A stretch of 64,000 nucleotides of DNA from Clarkia xantiana subsp. parviflora (Eukaryota > Streptophyta > Magnoliopsida > Myrtales > Onagraceae). Numbering within the stretch: position 1 is the first letter of the stretch; each line of letters starts with the position of its first letter. Under the pieces are notes generated by a model. It saw only the letters and a program-made list of their open reading frames with translations, made no database searches and was not told the DNA's origin. The stretch covers positions 28,856,761 through 28,920,760 of the forward strand of contig JAPTYO010000008.1 in assembly GCA_036873135.1 (NCBI GenBank). Direction: 5' to 3'. A program made the translations under genes and the position numbers. Shown here one piece after another: positions 54,205-64,000 of the stretch.

Positions 54205-57200
54205 TTATGGCTGGTTTGACGACGATGTCGGGTAGTTGGTTGCAACAAATCGCCTCAGTGCACCTAGCGTGATGCATTCTTCGATTTCCCAGTTTAATGG
54301 TGGACACATGTTTGTGTTGTGCCCCCAAGTTTTATGGTACTTGCATCATTCTCTGATGTTGTTGCCCAAGAAGGCTGTCTCCGGGGCAAGCGGACTTGGG
54401 AGCTTGTTTTCCAGCAGGTTGACGTAAATGTCTTCGGCCACCGTGTTTAGCGGTGTGAAGATGTTGTCGATATCAAAGTTTGCGTCTTCCTGGTTGTTCG
54501 TCTCTGCTCGAACTCCTTTGTCCTAACTGAGGGGTGTACCCCACCTCAATTCTTGCTCGCACAAGACTGCCGTCTCCAGCTTATCCTTTAGATCCGCCAT
54601 GGTTTTTGTTGTTTGCCATCCATGAGTTCGTCCAAAGAGAAGGAAAGATTTGGCGTTCATGTTTGCATAGAACACGCTTATCACTTCTTCTCTTGTTGCT
54701 TTCGCGGTTGAGGCGTTGGAGGCAAATCTGATGAAGTATTCCATGATTGGCTCGTCTTCTTCCTGCTTAACGAGCCAAATCTGGTGCCATGGTGAGAACT
54801 GGATGCTTCCCTGTTGGTTCCAAACTGTAACAGCTTGTTCCATCAATTGCTTCTTTCTTTCATCAACAACTTTCTGCCTCTTGAAGGAATTTATCATGGC
54901 CACCTGATATTGGTGCTTTGCTCTCAAGGCATTGACGTAACAACGTCGTGCGGTTATCTGATCGCCGAGCACTTCCCCAATCCCATGTTCTGTTGGGAAC
55001 TTCATCTTTTGGTGGACAGTGGAGGGCACGATCACATAGGGATTGATTGTTGTTCGCCCCAAGATTCCGTTGTAGGCTCCGAGGGATTCTACAACTACGA
55101 AAGTGACGTTGATATGCAATGCTCTCCACCCCTGGCCAGGGATGACAGGAAGTGTGATTGTACCCAAGGGTTGTGTAGCTGCTCCTGCGAAGCTGACTAA
55201 TGAAAAGGTTCCTGGGGACAAGTCCTTGACAGATTTTCCTAATTGCTTTAGGACTCTAACATGTAGAATGTCAGCGGAACTTCCACCATCCACAAGAATT
55301 ATTTTGACATCGTAACTGTCAATGTCCATGGTAATGACTAAAGCATCATCGTGGGGGTAAACGATATGCTTTAAGTCTTCCCTTGAGAATTGGATGACTG
55401 CATCTTCTTGCTCGGGTTGCTTGCGCTTTCCGTACTTTGGCAGTGTTGCTGCTTGGGATGCATAAATGTCCCGTGCATTAGATACTTGTCCTCCGGCGGC
55501 AGGCCCTCCGTGTATAACGTTGATTACACCTCGCTTGGCTGGCGGAGGGTTGTCATTGACCTTCTCTTTTCCTTTGTTCCCTCTTTTTGACGACTCTGGC
55601 TGAGCCTTTCTCGGGGGGTTGTTGCCCTGATCAACAAATTGCTTCAACTCGCCCTTGAGGACAAAGTTGTTGATGCAGAAGCGTAGACTAACGCAGCTAT
55701 CGGTCTCATGGCCGAAGACTTCGTGGTTTTCACACCACTTGTCCTTGTCTCTTCCCAATGGGCCTTTCCTGAAGTTGTTTGGCTCCTTCCACATATTCGC
55801 GTCTTTCATTTCTTTCAAAATTACAGACAGCGGGGCATTCAGAGGGATGCAGTCGGCAAGGTTTATTTCCTTTGGCTTCTGGAACTCCCCTTGGAAAGGT
55901 CTTTTTGGCTGAGGTTGCCAATGTCTTCCTTGTTGACCACTTGAATGTGGTTTTGGTTGGTTCTGCTTTGGATTATCTTTCGCCTTTGCTGCAGCGATTT
56001 TTGCCTTGTTCTGGCTTATGAACCTTTCAAGGTCTATGTACTCCTTGACTCTTGCGGCTAATTCTTCCATGGATTCCGCTGGGCGCTTTGCCATTTTCTC
56101 AGCTAGGGCATTGCCTCTTCGTCCGAGATTTCGAATGAATGCTCGAACGATTTCTCCTTCGGTCAGGTTCCCCTGAATGTCAGAAATGTTCTGATTGAAG
56201 CGGACGTAGTAGTCGGCCAGGGACTCTTCGTTTTGGTGTTGGACGTCGTCCAAAGCGTTTGCCCCTTTTAACAATGTGCGCTCGCCCATGTACCGCTGAA
56301 TGAACTTGGCCTTTAGGTCCGCCCATGAAGTAATACTTCCGCATGGCAGCGAGAAGAACCAGTGCGCTGCAGATCCGGCAAGAGTTTGTGAAAACGTCAT
56401 TGCGAAATGATGTGGGTTCTTTGTTCTGCCTAGCAGAGAGGCCTCGTGCTTTTGCACATGTTCAATTGGGTCTCCTTTTCCACGGTAGGGGTCACCTCCA
56501 ATTCGATACAGTGCGTCTGGGACGCGACTGTTCACCAAATGGTCAGCGAATGGGTGAGATGCCCTTTCTTCAAGAGCGTGCATTCCTTTCATTTTTGCCT
56601 CCTTCATCTTCTTCTCCACCATTTCTTCTAACATCTCGGCGGTAAATCCCTTTACCGGTTCAGCATAACCTGTTGAAGGATTTTGTTGACCATTGTTGCG
56701 GTAGATGTCAGATTGATCCCTGCTTGTGGCCTGACAAGGATCGTCTCTTGTTGGTTGCTGTGGGTGGTAGAATGGGGGCTGCCTTTCGTTCCTCCACTGT
56801 TGGGCTCCTTGGAAAGGAGTGTATGACCGTGCAGGTTCATATCTTGCTTGTTGGTGTTCGCCCTGGAAAGGATTGCCATAGCGAGTAGTGTCTTGCGACA
56901 TCTCTCTTGCTGGCGCAGCATACTGTTGGTTGGCCGGAGGTGGCTGAGCTGCGTATCCTTGGTTTTTTAGAGACTCACGGAATGCGAGTAACTCTTCCAG
57001 CGCTGCCATCATTGCTGGAGTAACGGTGGGCATCGGGTTTGCCCCCGGTCTTTGTTCGCCTTGCGGCATCTCCGTTTGGGATTCATCCTCATGCATTTCT
57101 GGCTCAAAACCAGGTGGATGTGCGTGGTGTTTGTCTTTTGGCTCTCTGTGCTGTGCATTGGGCACATTGTCAGTCGGTATGGATGAAGCTACGGAAGTAG

Positions 57201-57342
57201 CTCTTGGGATGTGGGAGGGTCCCGACTGGCTCCCAGCTGGAGCTTGGCCTCCTGTTCTTTTGTTTGCGGGGGACTTCTTGGGACGTCCAGGCCTTTTCCT
57301 TGGGTTTTTCACCTCGTCGGGAGGGTTGTGATCACTCGCCAT
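54205..57342 (-). pseudogene. gag: gag - protease - gag' of element C, interrupted by two stop codons in gag'
   Basis: It starts at 57342 (MASDHNPPDE) and is open for 939 codons to a stop at 54523-54525. An AT-hook-like motif (RKRPGRPKKSP) lies near residues 14-24. The gag domain (YRGKGDPIEHVQKHEASLLG), CHHC knuckle (WCENHEVFGHETDSC, about 55693-55737) and protease motif LVDGGSSADIL (about 55272-55310) follow. The gag' module begins with EPIMEYFIRFASN and LLFGRTHGWQTTK. Homology with element A continues in the same frame past the stop, through TAFLGNN and a second CHHC knuckle (CKYHKTWGHNTNMC), to 54205. A second in-frame stop at 54346-54348 sits where A has Trp. The gag and protease part is fully open, so a shorter product could be made. 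Confidence 0.88.
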
Positions 57343-57378
57343 GACTTCTGCGGTATGGTAGCTTGTTTGTTCGAATCA

Positions 57379-57392
57379 CGTAGACGGCGCCA
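57379..57392 (-). other. Element C primer binding site
   Basis: The minus strand reads TTGGCGCCGTCTACG next to the LTR. The first twelve bases of the TGGCGCC-type site equal those of element A, suggesting the same primer tRNA. Confidence 0.7.
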
Positions 57393-57393
57393 A

Positions 57394-58081
57394 TGTTGCG
57401 TCCGGATTGAACAAGGTCGCGAGGATGCGTCTGTGGTTGTGCGGGCTGTGATCCTTCTGTCGGAGGTTGAGCCACTAACGAGTGTTCAGACTTGCTCCCG
57501 CATGAGGATTATGTCACGGTACGGCTGTGACTCGGCAAGGTTGTGACCCGGCGAGGTTGCGACCCGGCAAGGTTGTGACCCGGCAAGGTTGTGACCCGGC
57601 AAGGTTGTGACCCGGCAAAGTTGTGACCCGGCAAGGTTGTGACCCGGCAAGGTTGTGACCCGGCAAGGTTGTGACTCGGAAAGGTTGTGACTCGGGCGTC
57701 GGATCCTGCACAAAGGACCAATGCTAGCACGGAGAGGGGGGGGGTGGTGCTAGCGGAGCCCTCTCCGATGCTTAAGTCACTATAGTGGCAAAAGGGTAAT
57801 TTCTAGAGAGAGAGAATTTCTAGAGAGAAGGCAGAGCTCAAAATACCAAAGTTGGGCAAATAAGAGAATGTGTGAAAATGGGTGGCCAAGACCTCCTATT
57901 TATAGGCTTTCTTGGGACCGGACCCGGTTTTAAAGCGGTTTGATGACGGTTCAAGATCATGCGGTAACCGTCATCCATGTTGGTAATGTGCGAACTTGAC
58001 TTCTCTACGCGTAACGGTAATCGCGGATACGGTAATAGCGCGATACCTGTAAGGTAATTCGGACCTCGTCGAATTTGGGCA
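57394..58081 (-). repeat. Element C 5' LTR
   Basis: It begins TGTTGCGTCC next to the primer binding site. The outer end is placed at GGGCA (58080-58081) because of the CA and the distance from the TATA box; without a second LTR this cannot be confirmed. A TATA box (CCTATAAATAGG, minus strand) lies at 57895-57906. A 16-bp repeat (GGTTGTGACCCGGCAA, about ten copies) lies at 57530-57700, downstream of the start site. The frames at 57486-57730 are produced by this repeat. Confidence 0.7.
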
Positions 58082-60105
58082 ATTTAGTTGAAATGGTTGA
58101 ACCTCATGCCTGTTTTTCTTGTTTAGGTACATAAAAATAGTTTTACTAGAATTGAAATGCAAAGGAAAATTGCAGTAAAACAAACATATGCAAACGGTTT
58201 TATAATAACTGTCAATGTTTAATCAACATGGAACTGTGCTCTACTTTTTAAGTGTAAAGACAATGAGAAAAACAGTTCCAACAATATGGTTATGCCTTAA
58301 ATGGAACATATTTAAAAAAAAAAATTGGTATTGTAATGGTTGTATAGGGTTGTTATACGTTTAGTGAGGATGTATACATCGTTGAGAACTAACCCAAATA
58401 ATATCCGTTAACCGACTCCTCTCACTACCGACACTTGTATTTCGTGTGTTAGTTTCTTTTTTCATAGGGAACCTAACCTCACCGTGTAATAATGCTTACT
58501 GCGGTTGCAGTACCACTGCCATAATCAACTTTTCTATGATTCATTGGTTTATATATTTGTTATCGTATCTTACTTCATAGGTACTTTCTGTTTTCTTCTC
58601 TTATTATATCTGTTACAACTGCCAAAGCTATAAGAAATCCCTCACATCCCTTCATCTACGATCATTCTAAAGTAAATCCGTAATGGTTGCAGGCCAGCAT
58701 AAACATAGTTCAATAAATCAAGAACCCTACATGATATTTGATAGATTATTTTCTGGATGAAGAGTAATGCTACACTTGTAATTTCGAATTTACTTTTCGA
58801 CCAATGTTTGTCAAAATTCATGTAACATAGTTAATAATTGATGCACATTCTTCTTTCAATAATGTCTACCTCAAGTTTACTTACCATTTTCATGGTGAAA
58901 GCTTGGAATAAGTTTCTCCGGATTCATGAGAAATTTTACAATTATTTCTGAATGATATATATTTGTTTCTTTGAATATTGTTATGTGCCTTCTCCGGATT
59001 TGTTCTTGGCACGAAACTGGAATTGGCCAACTAAAATACAAACAGTTTTATTCCATAGAAGGTGCATTGAAGGACTCATGGGAAAGGTGCAAAAGATCAT
59101 AACACATGAAATTAACTGCGTCATCAACAAACAGACAATTGATATACAATTTGTCATTCACCATACTGATTTTGAGGGAATTAACCGGCTTGGACTTGTC
59201 ACTTGAGGAGAGGTTGCACACACCTTTGATAATTCTAAGTCGGTAAAGCTTGGCAACTGCAACCTCATCGAGGAAATCATGATTGGGAAGATAGGTTGAT
59301 TCAGTTCTCTGTTGTTGAATTATATCAACCATACACCACATAGTATTGAGAGGTGCAACGAGGTGGGGATGAAATCACTCCTAAAACATCAGGAGGAAAA
59401 TCTCATGCCATGGGAACTTTTTCAAATGTACTTTTCACAATCTTCCCTATTATTGCTGACAATTATTATTGCTGACAATTGTACTTTCTGTTCTCTTACC
59501 TTATTATACATATATATAATATTATACTGCCAAAAAAATTAGTACTCCCCGTGGTCCATTGATTTTCTTCTCGTCAAACTTTATTTGGGCTGCAGATCTA
59601 TATATCGACCCAGATGTGAAATCCTCAAAAGCTAACGTTCTGCATGAAAAAATATACGAGGGTTTACACACATCAGAGAAACAATATACTATTACAATGA
59701 CTCAGTGACCGGGCAAGGAAAAATTATATGCATACTTGCGTGCGGTTAGTTTGACATAAATGTATACAGAGGAAGACAGATTAAGGCTTCGGAAGACCTA
59801 CATTTTGTATCTCATATACCTCCAATTAAATATGACTACATTTTCGACCTCAATTGAATTTTTTAATTCTTGTACTTGTTCGATCATCTTGCTTATACCA
59901 AGTGTTATCTCAATGGAGATACACATGTTTTTTTCTCAAATACTTATCATCTCATTATTACATATCTAATTTTCTTTTGCAGCAATATATGTAATTATTA
60001 TTTTTGCCAACCTAATTGAAAAATATAAAGTAGCGTGAAGGAAAAAATTAAGCCAACCCGGCCCATATTTACAAAGCAAATAGCCCGTAGTTAGAATTAT
60101 ACAGA
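58082..60105. other. Intergenic DNA, no confirmed gene
   Basis: AT-rich. The most protein-like frame is on the minus strand at 59048-59341 (FVDDAVNFMCYDLLHLSHES), but it has no start context, domain or splice partners that I recognise. Other frames are short. No repeat with clear borders was seen. Confidence 0.3.
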
Positions 60106-60138
60106 TATCAAGTAAGAGTTTTTTACTAAATTAGACCC

Positions 60139-60642
60139 TAGGGTTGTCAACGGGGCGGGTCGGGGCGGGTATCGCTTGCCCCGTACCCGCCCCGCGGGTC
60201 GAGATGGCCGATCCGTACCCGCCCCACACAGTTCGCGGGGTGGGGCGGGTCGACCCGCGGGTCACCTATTAGTTGTACATATTATATTATTAGCAATTTA
60301 AACCATAAATTCTATATTAACCATATACAAACTCAATTTAAAATTTAAATCACAAATAAAAAATTTAACTTCAAATCCAAATACAAGTCACAAATCCTAA
60401 TTATTTTAACTATGTATTATATTACCTATATAATTTTATATAAATACGTGTAATATATATATAAATTATCTACGTACGGGGCGGGGCGGGGCGGGTCAAC
60501 GGGGCGGGGCGGGGCGGGTCAACGGGGCGGGGCGACCCCAAAACCGTACCCGCCCCACGGGTCACGGATCGCGGGTCAACGGGTCAAAATCGGGGCGGGG
60601 CCCCGCGGGTCACGGATTACCCGTGACCCGTTGCCACCCCTA
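60139..60642. mobile_element. Non-autonomous hAT element, CGGGT-repeat family
   Basis: The 504-bp element begins TAGGGTTGTCAACGGG and ends CGTTGCCACCCCTA, with a perfect 8-bp TSD TTAGACCC (60131-60138 and 60643-60650). The arms are GGGGCGGGT repeats and the AT-rich core matches that of 16037-16524 in reverse orientation. It is inserted in the left arm of the foldback element. Confidence 0.92.
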
Positions 60643-61410
60643 TTAGACCCAAATAAACAACCAAATACCAATATAGACCATATATTTTTTTTTTTACAAA
60701 TCTAGGCCTGGCCGGGGCAACCCGGCCAACTGAATAATTTTTTTTTTCTTTTTTTTTTTCAGTTGGCCGGAAAAAAAAAAAAAAAAAAAAATTCAGTTGG
60801 TCGGGTTGGGGCAATCCGGCCAAATGTTTTTTTTTTTTTTTTCCGGCCAACTGAAAAAAAAAAAAAAAAAAATCAGTTGGCCGGGTTGGGCAACCCGGCC
60901 AAATGTTTTTTTGTTGTTTTTTGTTGTTTTTGCTTTTTTTAATAAAAATTGTAAAAATTAATGGTTTTGTAATTTTTTTCTAAAAAACTATTGGACATGG
61001 TGAATCCTAGAGAGCAAATTGACACATTTGTCTTCTAGGATTCACCATGTCCAATAGGTTTTTAGAAAAAAAAAATTTACTCTACGAAATGTCAATTTTC
61101 TCTCTAGATTCACTATGTTTAAATAGATTTTTAGGAAAAAAAAAATATAAAATTAGTAGTTTTGTAATATTTTTACGAAAAATGGTAAACGGAAAATGTC
61201 TGTCAATTTGCCCTCAAGGGTTCACCATGTCCAATAGGTTTTTAGAAAAAAAAATTACAAAACTATTAGTTTTTACAACTTCTATTAAAAAAAGCAAAAA
61301 AAAAAACATTTGGCCGGAAAAAAAAAAATTTATTCAGTTGGCCGGATTGAGGCAACCCGACCAGGCCTATATTTGTTAAAAAAAATTATGTGGCCTATAT
61401 TGGTATTTGG

Positions 61411-61990
61411 TAGGGGTGAAACCGGACCGGTCGGACCGGTTTTTTCCTTGATTCGGTCGGTTATCCATATTTTCGGTCCGGTTTTTTTCCTTAAAAAAAT
61501 CCGACCAAAAAACCATGTGATAAAAAATAAACCGTCCATTGGTAGTACGGTTTTTTCGGTTTGGTTTTCGGTTTAAACCGAAAATCCAAAAGTAACAATT
61601 ATTATTTAAAATTCTCGTTATTTTCATGAAATTTATCAAAGCAAAATGAAAAATAACGTTAATTATTATAATTAAATAAATTATAAAACAAAATTAGAAA
61701 AAATAATCTTCATAAATGATTATTTCATAATTTTTATAAACCTAATGAATTAATTATATTGATTAATATCAACTAATATAATATATATTATATATATTTA
61801 GTTAGCATAACGGTCGGTTCGGTCCCCACGGTCCTCAAAAAATAAAATCCGAACCAGACCGAAAAACCGAACTAGAGTAAAAAAATCCGTCCAAAAACCA
61901 AACCGTATATTTCGGATTCGGTTTTTTCGGTCCGGACCGGATCGGTTTTCACCGGTTTTTCGGACCAACCGGATTTTGGTTTCACCCCTA
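61411..61990. mobile_element. Non-autonomous hAT element, ACCGG-repeat family
   Basis: The 580-bp element begins TAGGGGTGAAACCGGACC and ends GGTTTCACCCCTA, with a perfect 8-bp TSD GTATTTGG (61403-61410 and 61991-61998). The arms contain ACCGG/CGGTTT repeats and the core is AT-rich. The frames within are by-products. It is inserted in the right arm of the foldback element. Confidence 0.92.
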
Positions 61991-62453
61991 GTATTTGGTT
62001 GTTTATTTAGGTCTATTTTGGTCAAAAACTCTATCAAGTAATCTCTCTTCCTTCTCTCTCTCACCCAATTCCCTCTCTTGTCACGTTTCAGAAAAATTCA
62101 CCAACCCATTTGCATCTCTCTTCGCCAAAAATCAACCGACGGAACCTCTTCATATCTTATTCATTGTACCGATACAATCAATGGTGAACATGTATGCCTA
62201 ACTTTCATTTTGAATTTCTATAAATAGATTCCAGTAAGATCAATGTAATCATTCTTCTGAATCTCAATCATTTTTATATAGTTCAATCAACCAAAAACCC
62301 AAAAAGATTAAACGTGGAAAAGCAAACTCGCCACAACAATATAACACCCGAATATGAATGAGCCAATTGCGTTACATAATTAATGTAGGAAATCCAAGAT
62401 TAATCTTCTTATAACACTAAATTTTCATATACTATCAAATTAAATTAAGGATT

Positions 62454-62788
62454 AATAACTAAAAAACTGTACAAGGTTTACCCTATGTTAAAATTAAGTG
62501 TCTGAAGTTTGAAATGTTAAAATGGACTGTCCCAAGTTTCATTTTTGTTGAAATTTGGTGTCTTTGCGCGTCTTTTCATCTTCATTCAATCATTTTCATC
62601 AACTCACCCACCCACTCGTAATCCATCACTCTTTACTTTTCACAAAATCGTCAAATTTCACCAAAAATTGAACATTAAAAAAAAAAAAGTTTCTAGAAGA
62701 GTGGTATGGAGTCATTACAGTTTAGCATTTGAAACTTCAGACACCTAATTTTAACTTAGAGTAAACCTTAGACAGTTTTTCAGTTATT
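62454..62788. mobile_element. Small inverted-repeat element (MITE), class unknown
   Basis: The left arm AATAACTAAAAAACTG...AAGGTTTACCCTA...GTGTCTGAAGTTT (62454-62515) is an inverted copy of the right arm (about 62725-62788). The arms are about 60 bp with few mismatches. No clear TSD was seen, so the superfamily is not given. Confidence 0.6.
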
Positions 62789-63326
62789 ATATACAACGTC
62801 AAATTCAAATATTTACCATCGGATTTTTTTTCCATCATATTTTTTTTTTCCCATCATATTTACCATCAATTAATACATATAAATCTAACTTTACAAATTT
62901 CCATACTCATCATTGAATCTTCAATTAAATATATTGACAAAAAAAAATCAAATAAAAACTTTTCTAAAGACTGTTTCTTATTTTATGCTCAACATGTTCA
63001 TTTCATACATCTTTTAGATTATTAGTTCTACCAAGTAGATTTTATATTCATGTCATCTACAAGTTCAGTATAAAGAAGTCTGCGTTTAAGTTTTTAATAT
63101 AATGTGACGATGTTCTGTTCGAATTTTTTTTGTATGTTGGTGTCTTTTATCTTTATGAACATATTCAAATGTTTGACAAATATGCAATACTATTTTCATA
63201 TCACTTCTAATTTATAAATTTTTTTCCACACCCCGACATTGATCAATTTTAAATATTTTGTATCTCACCTTTTGAAACTAATCATCATAAAAAAAAAAAC
63301 TACCGTCGCGCGTGCACGCAAGCGCC
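62789..63326. other. AT-rich intergenic DNA
   Basis: No coding frame, RNA gene or bordered repeat recognised. Confidence 0.5.
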
Positions 63327-64000
63327 AGGGCCGGCCCTAAGGCAATCGAGGCCTAATGCCACATTTCGATTTGGGGCCTAATATTAATTCTTTTTGCCAA
63401 ACATAAAAAACGAAGTTAATTGACTACTCATAGTAAATATTTATTTAAAGTCTATTTTTGAGCTTTTATAAAAGCAAAATCACTAATTAAATTATTATAC
63501 TAAAAATTTTAAGATTACATTTTCAATTGAAAATATAAATAATACATTCGCAAACGGGAAAGAATCATACGTTTAAAGATAATATAATATTGACAATGAA
63601 GTGAACGAATAATTTACAAGAATAATATTTAGAAGAGAATAAGAAATTAAAATGTTTAAATACTATCTAGTTGCAAGATTTTACGCTATTTAAATTAATA
63701 AAATCCATAATTAATTAGGTGGATTTTTTGACTAATTATTTAGATGGTTGATTAAAAATATTCCGATAATTTATTAAATTAACATAGAAATTTATTATTT
63801 TTATCATCTCAATTTAGAATTCGGAAATGGCAAAAAATTGCCTAACCAACATTAATGGTTATTAATTTATTAGGCAATCTTTATTTTATTAATTCATTAT
63901 AACCTTAAATACTATAGATGTTCATTATACTTTTTGTAATAACTAGGTCAACTATTAAAATACATATGAATATGAAGCCTACAACGAATGGAGGTCTAAA
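63327..64000 (+). mobile_element. Left part of a probable hAT element running out of the window
   Basis: CAGGGCCGGCCCTAAGGCAATCG followed by GGCCTAATGCC and TTTGGGGCC is the common left end of a plant hAT-like family. The sequence continues AT-rich to the window edge, where no right end is seen. The assignment rests on the end motif only. Confidence 0.4.

Larger units (their letters stand above)
51230..58081 (-). mobile_element. Element C: left-truncated non-autonomous gypsy element, relative of A
   Basis: In minus-strand sense it has a 5' LTR (57394 to about 58081), a primer binding site, gag-PR-gag' (57342-54205), a 66-bp minisatellite (about 52750-53445) and the last exon of the antisense gene (51341-51949). 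The sequence ends inside the intron before that exon, next to a poly-T run at about 51222-51236, so the 3' LTR and the rest of the antisense gene are missing. Like element A it has no reverse transcriptase or integrase. It shares gag, protease, gag' and primer binding site with A but has different LTRs and repeats. Confidence 0.85.
60116..62031. mobile_element. Mutator-like foldback element carrying two nested hAT elements
   Basis: The inverted ends GAGTTTTTTACTAAATTAGACC and GGTCTATTTTGGTCAAAAACTC are flanked by the 10-bp direct repeat TATCAAGTAA (60106-60115 and 62032-62041). The arms continue inward as AACAACCAAATACCAATATAG-like sequence on both sides, then GGCCTGGCCGGG/CCAACTGAAT palindromes with poly-A and poly-T tracts (60700-61370), and a central ATTGGACATGGTGAATCC inverted pair. 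One hAT element is inserted in each arm (60139-60642 and 61411-61990). Without them it is about 815 bp. The TSD length points to Mutator-like elements. It encodes nothing. Confidence 0.85.

Noticed and set aside
57486..57730. Three overlapping repetitive frames
   Set aside because: Produced by the 16-bp repeat in the LTR of element C, which is open in all three minus frames.
59048..59341. Minus-strand 97-codon gene
   Set aside because: Protein-like in composition but no recognised domain, start context or neighbouring exons.

Overview
This is nuclear DNA of a flowering plant. The evidence is intron-bearing genes with plant homologues (a mitochondrial COQ9 and a pollen-type LRR receptor kinase), AT-rich intergenic DNA, Ty3/gypsy LTR retrotransposons, Helitron termini, and many small hAT-, Mutator- and Harbinger-like elements with target-site duplications (TSDs). 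I cannot name the species; a eudicot is likely.

Two host genes look intact, both on the minus strand. COQ9 (20365-23075) has six exons and encodes 299 aa. A pollen receptor-like kinase with a pseudokinase domain (43225-45192) has two exons and encodes 618 aa. Gene remnants are also present: a possible LAZY/DRO1-type fragment (17719-18013), decayed exons of an unrecognised gene (46780-47930), an 18-codon signal-peptide-like reading frame (42449-42505) and a copia reverse transcriptase relic (38840-39501).

Three Ty3/gypsy elements make up almost half the window, all with gag on the minus strand. Element A (2994-13639, TSD ATTTT) is complete by structure but non-autonomous: it carries gag, a protease-like domain and then a second gag-like module, with no reverse transcriptase or integrase. 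Element C (about 51230-58081) is a related copy that has lost its left end. Element B (23393-34126, TSD GACGG) carries a full but frameshifted gag-PR-RT-RNaseH-aRNaseH-INT and matches the Tat lineage. All three carry, on the opposite strand, an intron-containing accessory gene that converges on the gag/pol block. In all three a minisatellite sits exactly between the two converging units (131-bp units in A, about 30-bp in B, 66-bp in C). This repeated layout is the most interesting system here.

The rest is a mosaic of nested DNA transposons. The best example is a Mutator-like foldback element (60116-62031) with one hAT element inserted in each arm; every insertion keeps its own TSD. Four Helitron-like 3' ends (650, 14066, 15439 and, reversed, 41170) share a GC hairpin followed by CTAG. 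No rRNA gene, confident tRNA gene or CRISPR array was seen.
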